Assembly: GCF_014897585.1 (NCBI RefSeq)
Contig: NZ_JABUXW010000003.1
Coordinates: forward strand, 124,001-188,000
Source of the DNA: Brachybacterium tyrofermentans
GTDB lineage: Bacteria > Actinomycetota > Actinomycetes > Actinomycetales > Dermabacteraceae
Direction: 5' to 3'
Length of the DNA: 64,000 bases
The notes under the pieces were generated by a model, which made no database searches, had not been told where the DNA came from, and worked only from the letters and a program-made list of their open reading frames with translations. Within the stretch, counting starts at the first letter, position 1; each line of letters begins with the position of its first letter. This document shows positions 34,803 through 43,067 of this stretch, piece after piece. The translations under genes were made by a program, and so were the position numbers.

Positions 34803-36458
34803 TCAGCGTTCTCCGTCCGTGTCGTCGGCGCACTTGGTCCCGGTCCCGGACAGCGCGGTGCGCAGTCGGAGGCGGTCATCGAACGGATGGACGATATCGC
34901 CGATCTGCTGTCCGGTCTCTGCGCCCTTGCCGGCCACGAGGATGGTGTCGGACACGTCCGCCAGACTCGCCGCGAGCTCGATCGCCGCACGCCGCCCGTC
35001 CACCTCGTGGACCTGCGCCTTCGTGTCCTCGGGCATGCCGCCGAGCACAGCTCGTCGGATCTCGGCGGGGTCCTCGGAACGCGGGTTGTCGTCCGTGACG
35101 ATCACCACGTCTGCGAGACGTGCGGCGACTTCGCCCATGGCAGGCCGCTTGCTGCGGTCCCGATCCCCACCGGCGCCCATCACGGCGATCAGTCGGCGGG
35201 TGCCCGGGACGGCGCGCAGAGTGATCAGGGCCTGTTCGAGGGCGGCCGCGGTGTGGGAGAAGTCGACGACGCCGCGGATGGGCTCCGCAGTGACGAGCTC
35301 CATGCGTCCGGGGACGGTGCCGGCCTCGCCGAGCGCCGCCGTCGTCTCGGGACCGGACAGGCCGATCGCGGCGAGGAGGAGCTCGGCGGCGAGCGTGTTG
35401 GCCACGTAGTGGCGACCGGGCAGCGCGGCGTGCAGGGAGCGTGGACCGTCCGGACCGTCGACGGCGAAGGTGCTGCCGAAGCCCTCGGCGCGGATATCAC
35501 GGGCCGTGTGGTCCGCCTCGACTCCGGGGAGCGTGGCGTAGGTCATGACCGGGATGCTCGCCTCGTGGGCGAGGCGTCGGCCCCACTCGTCATCGACGCA
35601 GACGACGCCGTGCGTGGCGTGCTCGGGCGTGAACAGGGTCCGCTTGGCCTCGTAGTACGCCTCCATCGTGCCGTGGAAGTCGAGGTGGTCCTGGCTGAGG
35701 TTCGTGAAGCACGCGACGTCGAAGACGACCTCGTCGGCGCGGTGGAGCACGAGGGCGTGGCTGGAGACCTCCATCGAGGCCACCTGCACGTCGTCCTCGA
35801 GCATGCGGGCGAGGATGCCGTGGAGCTCGGGGGCCTCGGGGGTGGTGCGGACCGTCCCGATCCGGTGGTCGGCGCCGGATCCGTCGCGATAGGCGGTGCC
35901 GCTGGTGCCGATGACGCCGGCGGGCACGGAGAGCTGGTCGAGAACGCGGGTGAGGACCGTGGTGACCGAGGTCTTCCCGTTGGTGCCGGTCACTCCGATG
36001 GTCCGCAGTCGCTCGGCGGGCCGACCCTGCACGATCGCGGCGGCGGTGGCCGTGGCGGCTCGAGGGTCCTCGACGACGAGGGCGGGAAGCCCGGCGGCCT
36101 CACATCGCGAGCGGCCCGCCTCATCGGTCAGGGCGAGCACAGCGCCCTGCTCCCGGGCCTGGGCGGCGAAGTCGGCCCCGTGCGCGTTGGCACCGGGCAG
36201 GGCGCACCAGAGGTCGCCGTCCCGGGCACTGCGGGAGTCCAGGGTGACGCCGTACAGAGTGATGTCGCGATCGGGCGCGGAGGCGCCGAGCGCGGCGGCG
36301 AGCTCCGCTGCGCTCACCCCGTGGGGATGCCGGGGACGGGGCGTCTCGGCGGCGAGGGTGTCCTGGCCCCCGGGGCTCTGGTCCGAGGGCTCCTGTTCGG
36401 CGAGCTCTGCGGGATCTGCGGGTTCTGCGGGATCTGCGGGTTCTGCGGGGATGGTCAC
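34803..36458 (-). CDS. murE: UDP-MurNAc-L-Ala-D-Glu:meso-diaminopimelate ligase
   Basis: Adds the third residue of the stem peptide, 551 residues. ATP loop TGTNGKTSVT near 155. The DNPRSED motif in the C-terminal domain marks meso-diaminopimelate as substrate, in keeping with the dapF gene in this window. The usual VDYAHTPDAL segment here reads VDFSHTAAALEQAL. The first 22 residues are PAEPAD-type repeats encoded by 9 bp DNA units, so the true start could lie further in; the GTG at 36458 follows the ftsI stop by 7 bases. SD support is weak. Confidence 0.94.
   Translation of the reverse strand: MTIPAEPADPAEPADPAELAEQEPSDQSPGGQDTLAAETPRPRHPHGVSAAELAAALGASAPDRDITLYGVTLDSRSARDGDLWCALPGANAHGADFAAQAREQGAVLALTDEAGRSRCEAAGLPALVVEDPRAATATAAAIVQGRPAERLRTIGVTGTNGKTSVTTVLTRVLDQLSVPAGVIGTSGTAYRDGSGADHRIGTVRTTPEAPELHGILARMLEDDVQVASMEVSSHALVLHRADEVVFDVACFTNLSQDHLDFHGTMEAYYEAKRTLFTPEHATHGVVCVDDEWGRRLAHEASIPVMTYATLPGVEADHTARDIRAEGFGSTFAVDGPDGPRSLHAALPGRHYVANTLAAELLLAAIGLSGPETTAALGEAGTVPGRMELVTAEPIRGVVDFSHTAAALEQALITLRAVPGTRRLIAVMGAGGDRDRSKRPAMGEVAARLADVVIVTDDNPRSEDPAEIRRAVLGGMPEDTKAQVHEVDGRRAAIELAASLADVSDTILVAGKGAETGQQIGDIVHPFDDRLRLRTALSGTGTKCADDTDGER
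36405..36449 (-). repeat. Five 9 bp units at the 5' end of murE
   Basis: Five 9 bp units alternating ATCTGCGGG and TTCTGCGGG. They are in frame and encode the Pro-Ala-Glu/Asp triplets of the MurE N-terminus. Confidence 0.85.
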
Positions 36459-36465
36459 CGGGGGC

Positions 36466-38280
36466 TCACCACTCGTTCTCGTACTCGCGACCGGGAACGC
36501 CGGTCGGGGGGATGCCCTGGTTCTGCAGGGTGAAGGTCATCAGCTCGGAGAACGCGGGGGCGGCGGCCGTGTTGCCGGAGATGAAGGTGTCCAGGCCGAA
36601 CACGAAGACGCCGACCACGATCTCCGGGTCGTCCGCCGGGGCGAACCCGATGAACGACGCGGTGTATCCGTCGTCCCCCACCTGTGCGGTGCCGGTCTTG
36701 CCCGCGGTCGCGTAGCCCGTGACCGAGGCGTTGTTGTCGCCGTCCTCGATGTCGTTGTCCATCAGGCCACGCATCGTGGCGGCGGTGTCCGAGGAGATCA
36801 CCCGCGTGCTGTCGGGCTGGCCGAGCGGACGCACGGTCCCATCGTCCTGCCGCACCCCGGAGACCAGCGAGGGGTTCACCCGCACCCCGTCATTGGCGAA
36901 GGTGCCCACGGCGGAGACCATCTGGAGGGCGTTGACGCTGTAGCCCTGCCCGAAGGCGGTGGTGTAGCGGGTGCGGCCGGTCCAGTCCTCGGGGGGATGC
37001 ACGATGCCGGCGGACTCGGCGGGCAGCTGCACACCCGTGGTCTCCCCGAGACCGAAGGCCCGCAGGTAGTCGTAGCGCACCTGGGGGTCGAGCTTCTCGG
37101 AGATCTGCACGGTGCCGACGTTGGAGCTGTGCTTCAGCACCCCGGCCAGGGTCAGCTTCTGGTCCGGGTGGTAGTGGGAGTCCTTGATCCGCTCACCCTC
37201 GAAGTACTGCTCGTACGGGATCTCGTACTGCGACTCCGGGGTCGCAGTGCCCTCTTCGAGCGCCGTGGCGAGCGTGAAGAGCTTGCCGGTCGAGCCCGGC
37301 TCGAAGACGTTGGAGATGGACCTGTTGCCCAGGTACTGGCCGTCCTCTGTCGTCGGGTTGTTGGGATCGTAGGAGGGGTACTCGGCCATCGCCAGCACCT
37401 CGCCGGTGCGGGCGTTCATCGCCACCGCGCTGCCGCCGGTCGCTTCCCACTTGTCGACGGCGCCCGCCACGATCTGCTGCGCCTTCCACTGCAGGTCGCG
37501 GTCGATCGTCAGCACGAGGTCGTTGCCGTCGACGGCCGGCGTGGTCTGCTGCGTGCCGGTCGGGATGATCTGGCCACCGGCGCCGCGTTCGTAGCTGGTC
37601 TTGCCGTCCGTGCCGCTGAGCTCGTCGTCGAAGGAGTACTCGGTGCCGGCCAGCGCGGAGCCGTCGGCGCCGACGAAGCCGAGGATGTTCCCACCCACGG
37701 ATCCGGCCGGGTAGATGCGATCGGCAACGCGATCCGCGCCGATGCCCGGGATCTTCAGGGAGATGATCGCGTCGCGCACCTTGGGGTCCACGTTCTTCTG
37801 CAGATACATGAAGCCGCGATCACCGGTCAGCTTCGCCTTGGTGTCCGAGACGGACCAGCCCAGCACGGGAGCGAGCTCCTGGGCCGCGGCGTCGATACCC
37901 GTGACCTCGGCATCCTTCGACCCCTGGAGGTACTCGTCGACCTGCAGCTGGTTGACCCACAGGTCGTAGCGCTCGACCGAGCTCGCCATCGTGGTGCCGT
38001 TGCGGTCCAGGATGTCGCCACGCAGCGCCGGGATGGTGCGGGTGACGGTGCGCTGGTCGATCGCCTCCTGGGCCCGTGCGCTCGCATCGAGCCCCTGGAC
38101 CCAGACGAGCCGCCCGGAGATCATCAGCACCGCCGCCATGATCAGGCAGATCAGCAGCCGGTGCCGGACAGCCGGTGCACCGAGTCGGCCCTGTGGCATA
38201 CGGGCGGCCCCGGCACGAGCTCGTGGGCGGCCGGTGGTCTGCGTCGTGCGTGTCCTGCGGGACGAGCGTGACCGCGCCAT
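36466..38280 (-). CDS. ftsI: Septal transpeptidase FtsI (PBP3, class B)
   Basis: Crosslinks septal peptidoglycan and is a beta-lactam target. It has 604 residues: a basic cytoplasmic N-terminus, one membrane helix (about 42-62), and the pedestal domain with RGDILDRNG from 87. The transpeptidase active site is complete, with STGK at 330-333 (nucleophile S330), SSN at 385-387 and KTG at 528-530. It begins 2 bases after the ftsL stop and works with FtsW. Confidence 0.96.
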   Translation of the reverse strand: MARSRSSRRTRTTQTTGRPRARAGAARMPQGRLGAPAVRHRLLICLIMAAVLMISGRLVWVQGLDASARAQEAIDQRTVTRTIPALRGDILDRNGTTMASSVERYDLWVNQLQVDEYLQGSKDAEVTGIDAAAQELAPVLGWSVSDTKAKLTGDRGFMYLQKNVDPKVRDAIISLKIPGIGADRVADRIYPAGSVGGNILGFVGADGSALAGTEYSFDDELSGTDGKTSYERGAGGQIIPTGTQQTTPAVDGNDLVLTIDRDLQWKAQQIVAGAVDKWEATGGSAVAMNARTGEVLAMAEYPSYDPNNPTTEDGQYLGNRSISNVFEPGSTGKLFTLATALEEGTATPESQYEIPYEQYFEGERIKDSHYHPDQKLTLAGVLKHSSNVGTVQISEKLDPQVRYDYLRAFGLGETTGVQLPAESAGIVHPPEDWTGRTRYTTAFGQGYSVNALQMVSAVGTFANDGVRVNPSLVSGVRQDDGTVRPLGQPDSTRVISSDTAATMRGLMDNDIEDGDNNASVTGYATAGKTGTAQVGDDGYTASFIGFAPADDPEIVVGVFVFGLDTFISGNTAAAPAFSELMTFTLQNQGIPPTGVPGREYENEW

Positions 38281-38282
38281 GG

Positions 38283-38801
38283 TCAGACTCCCTCGTTGCC
38301 CATGCCGTGGTACGTCGTGGGCTTGTCGTAGATCTCAGCCGGCGGCACGGCGGCCTCTGGGGCCACGGGCGCCAGCTCCGGGTTGACCTCAGTCTGCGCC
38401 GCCGAGGACGTCTCACCGATGATCTTGCCCGTGTCGAGGTCGATATATGCCGGATCCGTGACCGGGACCATGCCGAGCTCGCGGGCCTGGCGCTCGAGCT
38501 CCTGGGGCGTGCCCAGACGCTCATCGGTCTCGGTGAGCGCCTGCTTCTCCTCCGTCAGTCGCTGGGACTGGCTCTGGAGCCGCGTGATCTCGTAGCTGGT
38601 ATCCGACATCTGGATGTTCATGTAGAGCAGCGCCGCCAGGGTCGCCGTCACGATCAGGGTGCACAGGATCGTGAACGGCATCGAGCTGCCGGCGGTCTTC
38701 GGCGCAGCGACGATGGCGAGGCGCGGGCGGGCTGCGGAGGTGCTCCGCGGGCCCCGGACGGGACGGACCGCGGGGGCGTGAACGGCTGAAGTGCTGGCCA
38801 T
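38283..38801 (-). CDS. ftsL: FtsL-like division protein
   Basis: Small bitopic protein of the late divisome, 172 residues. A basic cytoplasmic N-terminus of about 40 residues leads to one membrane helix (about 42-62). A periplasmic coiled coil follows (YEITRLQSQSQRLTEEKQAL), then the family-like ELERQARELGMVPVTDPAYI. A Pro/Ala-rich tail of about 35 residues ends it. Sequence similarity is weak for this family, and the call rests on size, topology and its place between rsmH and ftsI. It would activate FtsW-FtsI. Confidence 0.88.
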   Translation of the reverse strand: MASTSAVHAPAVRPVRGPRSTSAARPRLAIVAAPKTAGSSMPFTILCTLIVTATLAALLYMNIQMSDTSYEITRLQSQSQRLTEEKQALTETDERLGTPQELERQARELGMVPVTDPAYIDLDTGKIIGETSSAAQTEVNPELAPVAPEAAVPPAEIYDKPTTYHGMGNEGV

Positions 38802-38802
38802 G

Positions 38803-39798
38803 TCAGTGAGCTCTCTCGGCGGATCGGGTACGGGTCAGGGCGCGCAGGCGGACGGAGGCGGCCCGGGAGTTGCTCCCTCGTTCGGTCTCGTCGGCCTTCA
38901 AGGCGCCGCGGACCACGGGGGCGAAGCTCGGCTTGTGCTCCTCGAGCTCGACCGGCAGCCCCGGAGGGGCGGAGGACCGGGTACGCCGCGCGAAAGCAGT
39001 CTTGACCAGGCGGTCCTCGCCGGAGTGATAGGACTCCACGACGATCCGGCCTCCCACGTGCAGGCAGTCCAGTGCGGACTCGATCGCCGAGGCGAGAATC
39101 TCGAGCTCCTCGTTGACGGCGATCCGCAGCGCCTGGAAGGTGCGCTTGGCAGGATGTCCGCCGCTCGCCTTCGACGCCCCGGGGATGGCGCGGTCGAGAA
39201 GCTCGACGAGCTCGCCGCTGCGGGTCAGCGGAGCAGTCTGACGCTGCTCGACGATCCGGTGTGCGATCCGCTTGGCGAAGCGCTCGTCGCCGAGGTCGTG
39301 GAGGATGCGGGCGATCTCCGCCTCGGGCAGGTCGCGCAGCAGATCCGCCGCCGTCGGTCCGTCCGATGCCGTATCCATCCGCATGTCCAGCGGCGCATCG
39401 ACCGAGTACGAGAAGCCACGATCGGTGGTGTCGATCTGGAAGCTCGACAGGCCCAGGTCCATCATCACGCCGTGTGCTCCGGGGAGCCCCAGCTCCTCGA
39501 GCACCTCGGGGATCTCGTCGTACGTGGCGTGGACCAGCGTGGCCCGATCTCCGACTCCCTCGCGATCCAACCGGGTGCGGGCGAGCGCGAGAGCCTCGGG
39601 ATCGCGATCGATGCCGACCAGTCGCGCATGGGGTGCGGCGTGGAGGACAGCGGTGGCGTGGCCCGCCATGCCGAGCGTGGCATCGACGTAGACCGAGCCG
39701 GGCTCCTGGAGGGCGGGGACGAGGAGCTCGACCGAGGTGGCCAGCAGAACGGGGACGTGCCGCTCTTCTGCCGGCAGGTCGTGCTGCGTCTCGTCCAT
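38803..39798 (-). CDS. rsmH: 16S rRNA m4C1402 methyltransferase
   Basis: SAM-dependent enzyme (MraW) that methylates N4 of C1402 in 16S rRNA. The ATG at 39798, with AGGTG 2-3 nt before it inside a longer GGGGAGAGGTGA run, gives 331 residues. The SAM loop is VDATLGMAGHA; DLGLSSFQID and RTFQALRIAVNEEL are family marks. It lies 198 bases after mraZ, and a large hairpin lies in that gap. Confidence 0.95.
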   Translation of the reverse strand: MDETQHDLPAEERHVPVLLATSVELLVPALQEPGSVYVDATLGMAGHATAVLHAAPHARLVGIDRDPEALALARTRLDREGVGDRATLVHATYDEIPEVLEELGLPGAHGVMMDLGLSSFQIDTTDRGFSYSVDAPLDMRMDTASDGPTAADLLRDLPEAEIARILHDLGDERFAKRIAHRIVEQRQTAPLTRSGELVELLDRAIPGASKASGGHPAKRTFQALRIAVNEELEILASAIESALDCLHVGGRIVVESYHSGEDRLVKTAFARRTRSSAPPGLPVELEEHKPSFAPVVRGALKADETERGSNSRAASVRLRALTRTRSAERAH

Positions 39799-39893
39799 GT
39801 CACCTCTCCCCTGCGTGCTGTTCGTGCGATGTGCTGTGGCCGGATCCGTGGGGATCCTTCGTGTCGGTCGACTCCGCATCCTGGTCGCGGTGC

Positions 39894-39977
39894 CGTCCTG
39901 TCAGATTCCTCGTCGTTCCCGACCCGCCACCGGGGAAGTTGCATCGGGGCGGGAACGACGAGAGGTCTCACAGGACG
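39894..39977 (-). promoter_or_regulatory. Long hairpin between mraZ and rsmH
   Basis: CGTCCTGT (39894-39901) pairs with ACAGGACG (39970-39977). Inside, 13 bp CTCGTCGTTCCCG (39909-39921) pairs with CGGGAACGACGAG (39950-39962). The loop is 28 bases. It follows the mraZ stop by about 20 bases, so it may attenuate transcription into the rest of the cluster or protect an RNA end. Confidence 0.55.
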
Positions 39978-39996
39978 GATGTCCGTCGAGTCGAAC

Positions 39997-40428
39997 TCAG
40001 AACAAGCCGGGAACCACCTCCTCGGAGGTCTCGGCGAATCCTTCTTCCTTCTGTTCGAGATAGGTCTCCCACGCCGGGAGCGACCAGATCTCGAGTCGGT
40101 CGAGTGCACCTATGACGGCGCACTCCCGGTCCAGATCCGCGTAGCCGCGGAGGTGGCCCGGAATGGTGATGCGGCCCTGCTTGTCCGGGATGACGTCTTC
40201 TGCTCCGGAGAGCAGCACTCGCAGGTAGTCACGAGTCCGCTGATCGGTGGTGGGAGCCCGACGGGCCTCCTCGAGCTTCTGGCGGAACTCGGCGAGCGGA
40301 TACACGGCGATGCAGTGCTCCTGCCCACGAGTCATGACCAGTCCCGAAGCGAGCTCGTCGCGGAACTTGGCCGGGAAGATCAGGCGCCCCTTGTCGTCGA
40401 GCTTGGGCGTAAAGGTGCCGAGGAACAT
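39997..40428 (-). CDS. mraZ: Transcriptional regulator MraZ
   Basis: AbrB-like DNA-binding protein that represses the dcw cluster through direct repeats in its own promoter. It has 143 residues with two SpoVT-AbrB domains, each with a DxxGR loop: LDDKGRLIFPAKF at 10-22 and PDKQGRITIPGHL near 82. It forms ring oligomers in known relatives. GGAGGT lies just before the ATG. The operator array at 40467-40511 is 39-83 bases upstream. Confidence 0.96.
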   Translation of the reverse strand: MFLGTFTPKLDDKGRLIFPAKFRDELASGLVMTRGQEHCIAVYPLAEFRQKLEEARRAPTTDQRTRDYLRVLLSGAEDVIPDKQGRITIPGHLRGYADLDRECAVIGALDRLEIWSLPAWETYLEQKEEGFAETSEEVVPGLF

Positions 40429-40466
40429 CCAGCACCTCCTCTACCTGCCGCGACTCGAGAACCGAA

Positions 40467-40511
40467 CCCCATCTCCTCCCAACACGCTCCACTTTACCCC
40501 ACTACTCCCCA
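40467..40511 (-). promoter_or_regulatory. MraZ operator: five TGGGN boxes at 10 bp period
   Basis: On the minus strand five boxes with exact 5-base spacers read TGGGG, TGGGG, TGGAG, TGGGA, TGGGG (40511 to 40467). This is the direct-repeat layout known for MraZ sites. A -10-like TAAAGT (40496-40491) lies inside the array, so bound MraZ would cover the promoter. Confidence 0.85.
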
Positions 40512-40514
40512 CAC

Positions 40515-40534
40515 TGGGCCCTGTTTCGGGCCCA
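40515..40534. repeat. Inverted repeat upstream of the MraZ operator
   Basis: TGGGCCC (40515-40521) and GGGCCCA (40528-40534) with a 6-base loop, perfect 7 bp arms, directly upstream of the box array. Confidence 0.6.
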
Positions 40535-40573
40535 ATCTCCCCCCAGTGCACACATCACTGCTGGTCAGCCGGG

Positions 40574-40767
40574 TGGGGCAAGGTGGGGGGAAATCTGCTC
40601 GCGGCGAGTCGATTCCGCCACCCATCGCCCGACATCGACTCGTCACACCCCGCTGCCGAATGCGACGATTTCGAATCACCGCAGGTCAGAGGTCCGAGCG
40701 TGCTGCTCGCCTCCGTGTCGCCTCTCCGGTGGAGGGAAAGGGAGGGGCTTGGTGGGGTGAAGTGGGG
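40574..40767 (+). promoter_or_regulatory. Further TGGGG pairs upstream of mraZ
   Basis: Two more pairs of TGGGG with exact 5-base spacers lie on the plus strand: 40574/40584 and 40753/40763. The second is preceded in phase by AGGGA and AGGGG at 40733 and 40743. They may be extra MraZ sites in the opposite orientation, or chance in a G-rich stretch. Confidence 0.4.
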
Positions 40768-40982
40768 AATGGGCCGTGGCAGGCCGTGACGGGCCGCGCC
40801 GGAGCGCTGGCACCGAGGTGGAAGCCGCGGGTCATCCGACGAACCGTCCGGTCAGCCGTGACGGACGGACGCCATTCCCGACGCCTGCTCGGCGCCTTCT
40901 CGGCGCCTCCGCGCGGCCTCTGCGGCCTCTGTGCGGCCTCCGAGCAGCGTTGATCGGAGGCGACCCCATCGCCGGGCACGAC

Positions 40983-41011
40983 GAAGCCCCGGCTCACAGA
41001 GCCGGGGCTTC
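40983..41011 (-). terminator. Hairpin after the octamer array
   Basis: Perfect 13-base arms GAAGCCCCGGCTC and GAGCCGGGGCTTC (40983-40995, 40999-41011) with a 3-base spacer. It is the likely terminator of the DUF3040 transcript, whose 3' untranslated part would then contain the octamer array. Confidence 0.65.
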
Positions 41012-41016
41012 ACATA

Positions 41017-41104
41017 TTCAGTGCTTCAGTGCTTCAGTGCTTCAGTGCTTCAGTGCTTCAGTGCTTCAGTGCTTCAGTGCTTCAGTGCTTCAGTGCTTCA
41101 GTGC
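41017..41104. repeat. Eleven perfect copies of TTCAGTGC
   Basis: An 88-base run of eleven identical 8 bp units with no interruption, next to the hairpin at 40983-41011 and 84 bases beyond the DUF3040 stop. A perfect octamer run of this length is prone to slippage and copy number change. Confidence 0.97.
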
Positions 41105-41187
41105 GGAGCCTCAGTCGAGGCATGTTCCGGGTTCGGGGCAGGCTGTGGAACCGCGACGGGCACCCTTCCCCGCCGACAGGTCGGCCG

Positions 41188-41598
41188 TCAGCGCCGGGGG
41201 TCATCTCCCGAGCGCTTCTCCCAGCGCTGCTCCAGCTTGCCCATGAAGGTCCCGCCATGACCATCATTCGGTGCGGTGGGGCCGGTATGGCCGCCTCCCC
41301 CTCCCGAGGGTCCCTGCGTGTCCCCCTGGGAGGCCGAGCTCGGCGTGGTCACGGCGTAGATGGCACCGGCGAGCATCCCCAGGAAGGCGATCACTCCGAG
41401 CCAGATCGCCGGCAGCGAGACGGCTAGCACCAGGACTCCGAGACCGAGAAGCACGGCGCCGAGGCCGATGGCTATCCGCCGTCCGCTCCGTCGCGAATTC
41501 TTCGTCGGTGCAAAAGCCCGTGCGAGACGTGGATCATCAGCGAAGAGCTGACGCTCCATCTCGTCGAGCATCTTCTGCTCATGTTCAGACAGCGGCAT
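41188..41598 (-). CDS. DUF3040 membrane protein
   Basis: Actinobacterial family protein of 136 residues and unknown role. The N-terminus MPLSEHEQKMLDEMERQLFADDPRLARAF is the family hallmark. Two close hydrophobic helices lie at about 43-62 and 65-84. The C-terminal half is Gly/Ser/Thr-rich and hydrophilic. It lies between mraZ and dinB, the place it often holds in actinobacteria. No reaction can be proposed. Confidence 0.92.
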   Translation of the reverse strand: MPLSEHEQKMLDEMERQLFADDPRLARAFAPTKNSRRSGRRIAIGLGAVLLGLGVLVLAVSLPAIWLGVIAFLGMLAGAIYAVTTPSSASQGDTQGPSGGGGGHTGPTAPNDGHGGTFMGKLEQRWEKRSGDDPRR

Positions 41599-41733
41599 GG
41601 TCCCGCTCCTTGTCCCCGGTCCTCACGCGCCCCGTTCGGCGCCCCAGCTGCCGATCAGGTTCCGGTGCCCTCATCGGCGATTCACCCAGTTTAGAGCCAG
41701 TTCCTGGGTAATGGGAACACTCGGGGCACTGCA

Positions 41734-43005
41734 TCACAGACCTGAGCCGTCGCGGGCGTCCCGATCGTCCTCGGGATCGCGGGACGACGCCGAGCGCTGC
41801 GCCCCGTCGGCGGCTGGTCCCAAGGTGGAGCCCCTGCTGAGGCTGGCGGTCCCGAAACGGTCCGTGGCCCGGTCCATCGCGGTCTCCAGATCCCGCCAGA
41901 GGGCGGACCGGCTGGTCAGTTCCTGCTGGACCGCGGAGGTCGATTCCGCCGTCAGATGCGTGACCCTCACGCCGGCCAGGCGGATCCGTCGGAGCCGGTG
42001 ACGCTCCTTGTCCCACAGGGCGACGACCTGTTCACGAAGACGCTCCCCGCTGGACGTCGGCTGATCGAGGGTCGAGGAGCGCGTGATGGTCGTCCCGTCG
42101 GGACTGCGCAGCTTGAGGACGACGGTGCGGGCCACGGCGTCGCTGCGACGGAGCTGGCGCGCGACGTCATCCGCCATCGAGGTGATGCGACGCCGGACCT
42201 CGTCCGCGTCGGTGAGGTCCTCGTCCCAGGTCCGTTCTGTGCCCAGCGACTTATCCCGGACCCGGTGTCCCAGTCCCGTCCGATCGCTGCCGGTGGCCAG
42301 GTGGATGATCTCGGGGGCGCGGGGGCCCAGTGCCCGCGCCAGGGTGGAAGGCGGGATCTCCCTGATCTGGCCGATGGTCCGCACCCCGATACGTTCCAGG
42401 GAGGCGACCGCCTTCGGTCCGATCCCCGAGACCGCCGAGACCGGCAGCGGGGCGAGGAACTCCGCCGTCTGCTCCGCCGGGATGATCAGCTGGCCGTCGG
42501 GCTTCGCCCGCGCCGAGGCGATCTTCGCGACGGCGCGGGAGACCGAGCCGCCGACGGAGCTGGGCAGCCCGAGCTCGTCACGGATGCGGCTGCGCAGCAG
42601 GGAGGCGATCTGGTCAGGTCCCCCGAAGAGACGACGCGCTCCGCGCACGTCGAGGAACGCCTCATCGATGCTGATCTGCTCGATATCGGCGACGACGGAA
42701 CTCAACAGCTCCATCACCAGAGCGGAGGTCTCCTGGTAGCGAGCGATGCGTGGCGGGACGATGACCAGATCGGGGGCGAGTCGGCGCGCGCTCGCCATCG
42801 GCATCGCCGAGCGGATCCCGCGGGTCCGGGCCGGATAGCTGGCCGCAGCGACCACGCCGCGCGTTCCGGCCCCGCCGACGACGACGGGGAGTCCCCTGAG
42901 CTCGGGATGGTCACGGACCTCGACGGACGCGAAGAAGGCGTCCATGTCCAGATGGAGGATTCCCGGGATCTCCACGGTCGGTCCGACACCGTCCTGCGCT
43001 GCCAT
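41734..43005 (-). CDS. dinB: DNA polymerase IV (Y family)
   Basis: Error-prone translesion polymerase, 423 residues from the ATG at 43005. AGGAGG lies 5 nt before that ATG; an in-frame GTG two codons earlier falls on the ribosome site itself. The catalytic acidic residues are in HLDMDAFFASVE and SIDEAFLD. The helix-hairpin-helix stretch VSGIGPKAVASLERIGV and a little-finger domain follow. The last 40 residues are acidic and Arg/Ser-rich, without a clear beta-clamp motif at the very end. A -10-like TACAGT lies at 43032-43027. I see no LexA box in front of it. Confidence 0.94.
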   Translation of the reverse strand: MAAQDGVGPTVEIPGILHLDMDAFFASVEVRDHPELRGLPVVVGGAGTRGVVAAASYPARTRGIRSAMPMASARRLAPDLVIVPPRIARYQETSALVMELLSSVVADIEQISIDEAFLDVRGARRLFGGPDQIASLLRSRIRDELGLPSSVGGSVSRAVAKIASARAKPDGQLIIPAEQTAEFLAPLPVSAVSGIGPKAVASLERIGVRTIGQIREIPPSTLARALGPRAPEIIHLATGSDRTGLGHRVRDKSLGTERTWDEDLTDADEVRRRITSMADDVARQLRRSDAVARTVVLKLRSPDGTTITRSSTLDQPTSSGERLREQVVALWDKERHRLRRIRLAGVRVTHLTAESTSAVQQELTSRSALWRDLETAMDRATDRFGTASLSRGSTLGPAADGAQRSASSRDPEDDRDARDGSGL

Positions 43006-43067
43006 CGGCACCTCCTTCGTGGTGGCACTGTACTCGGCGCGCGGGACGGTCCGTGGCCAGAACTCCC

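Larger units (their letters stand above)
40429..41187. other. 759-base gene-free region between mraZ and the DUF3040 gene
   Basis: It holds the MraZ operator and further TGGGG pairs, a 13 bp hairpin (40983-41011) and an octamer array (41017-41104). Open frames across it have no family match that I can see and no credible ribosome site. Confidence 0.75.

Noticed and set aside
40776..41246. A 156-codon frame containing repeated CFSASVLQ units
   Set aside because: The units come from the octamer run, which reads as the same peptide in every frame. There is no ribosome site, and a hairpin lies within the frame.
42990..43060. A LexA box in front of dinB
   Set aside because: I found a -10-like TACAGT but no CGAAC-N4-GTTYG site there, so SOS control of dinB is not supported from this window.
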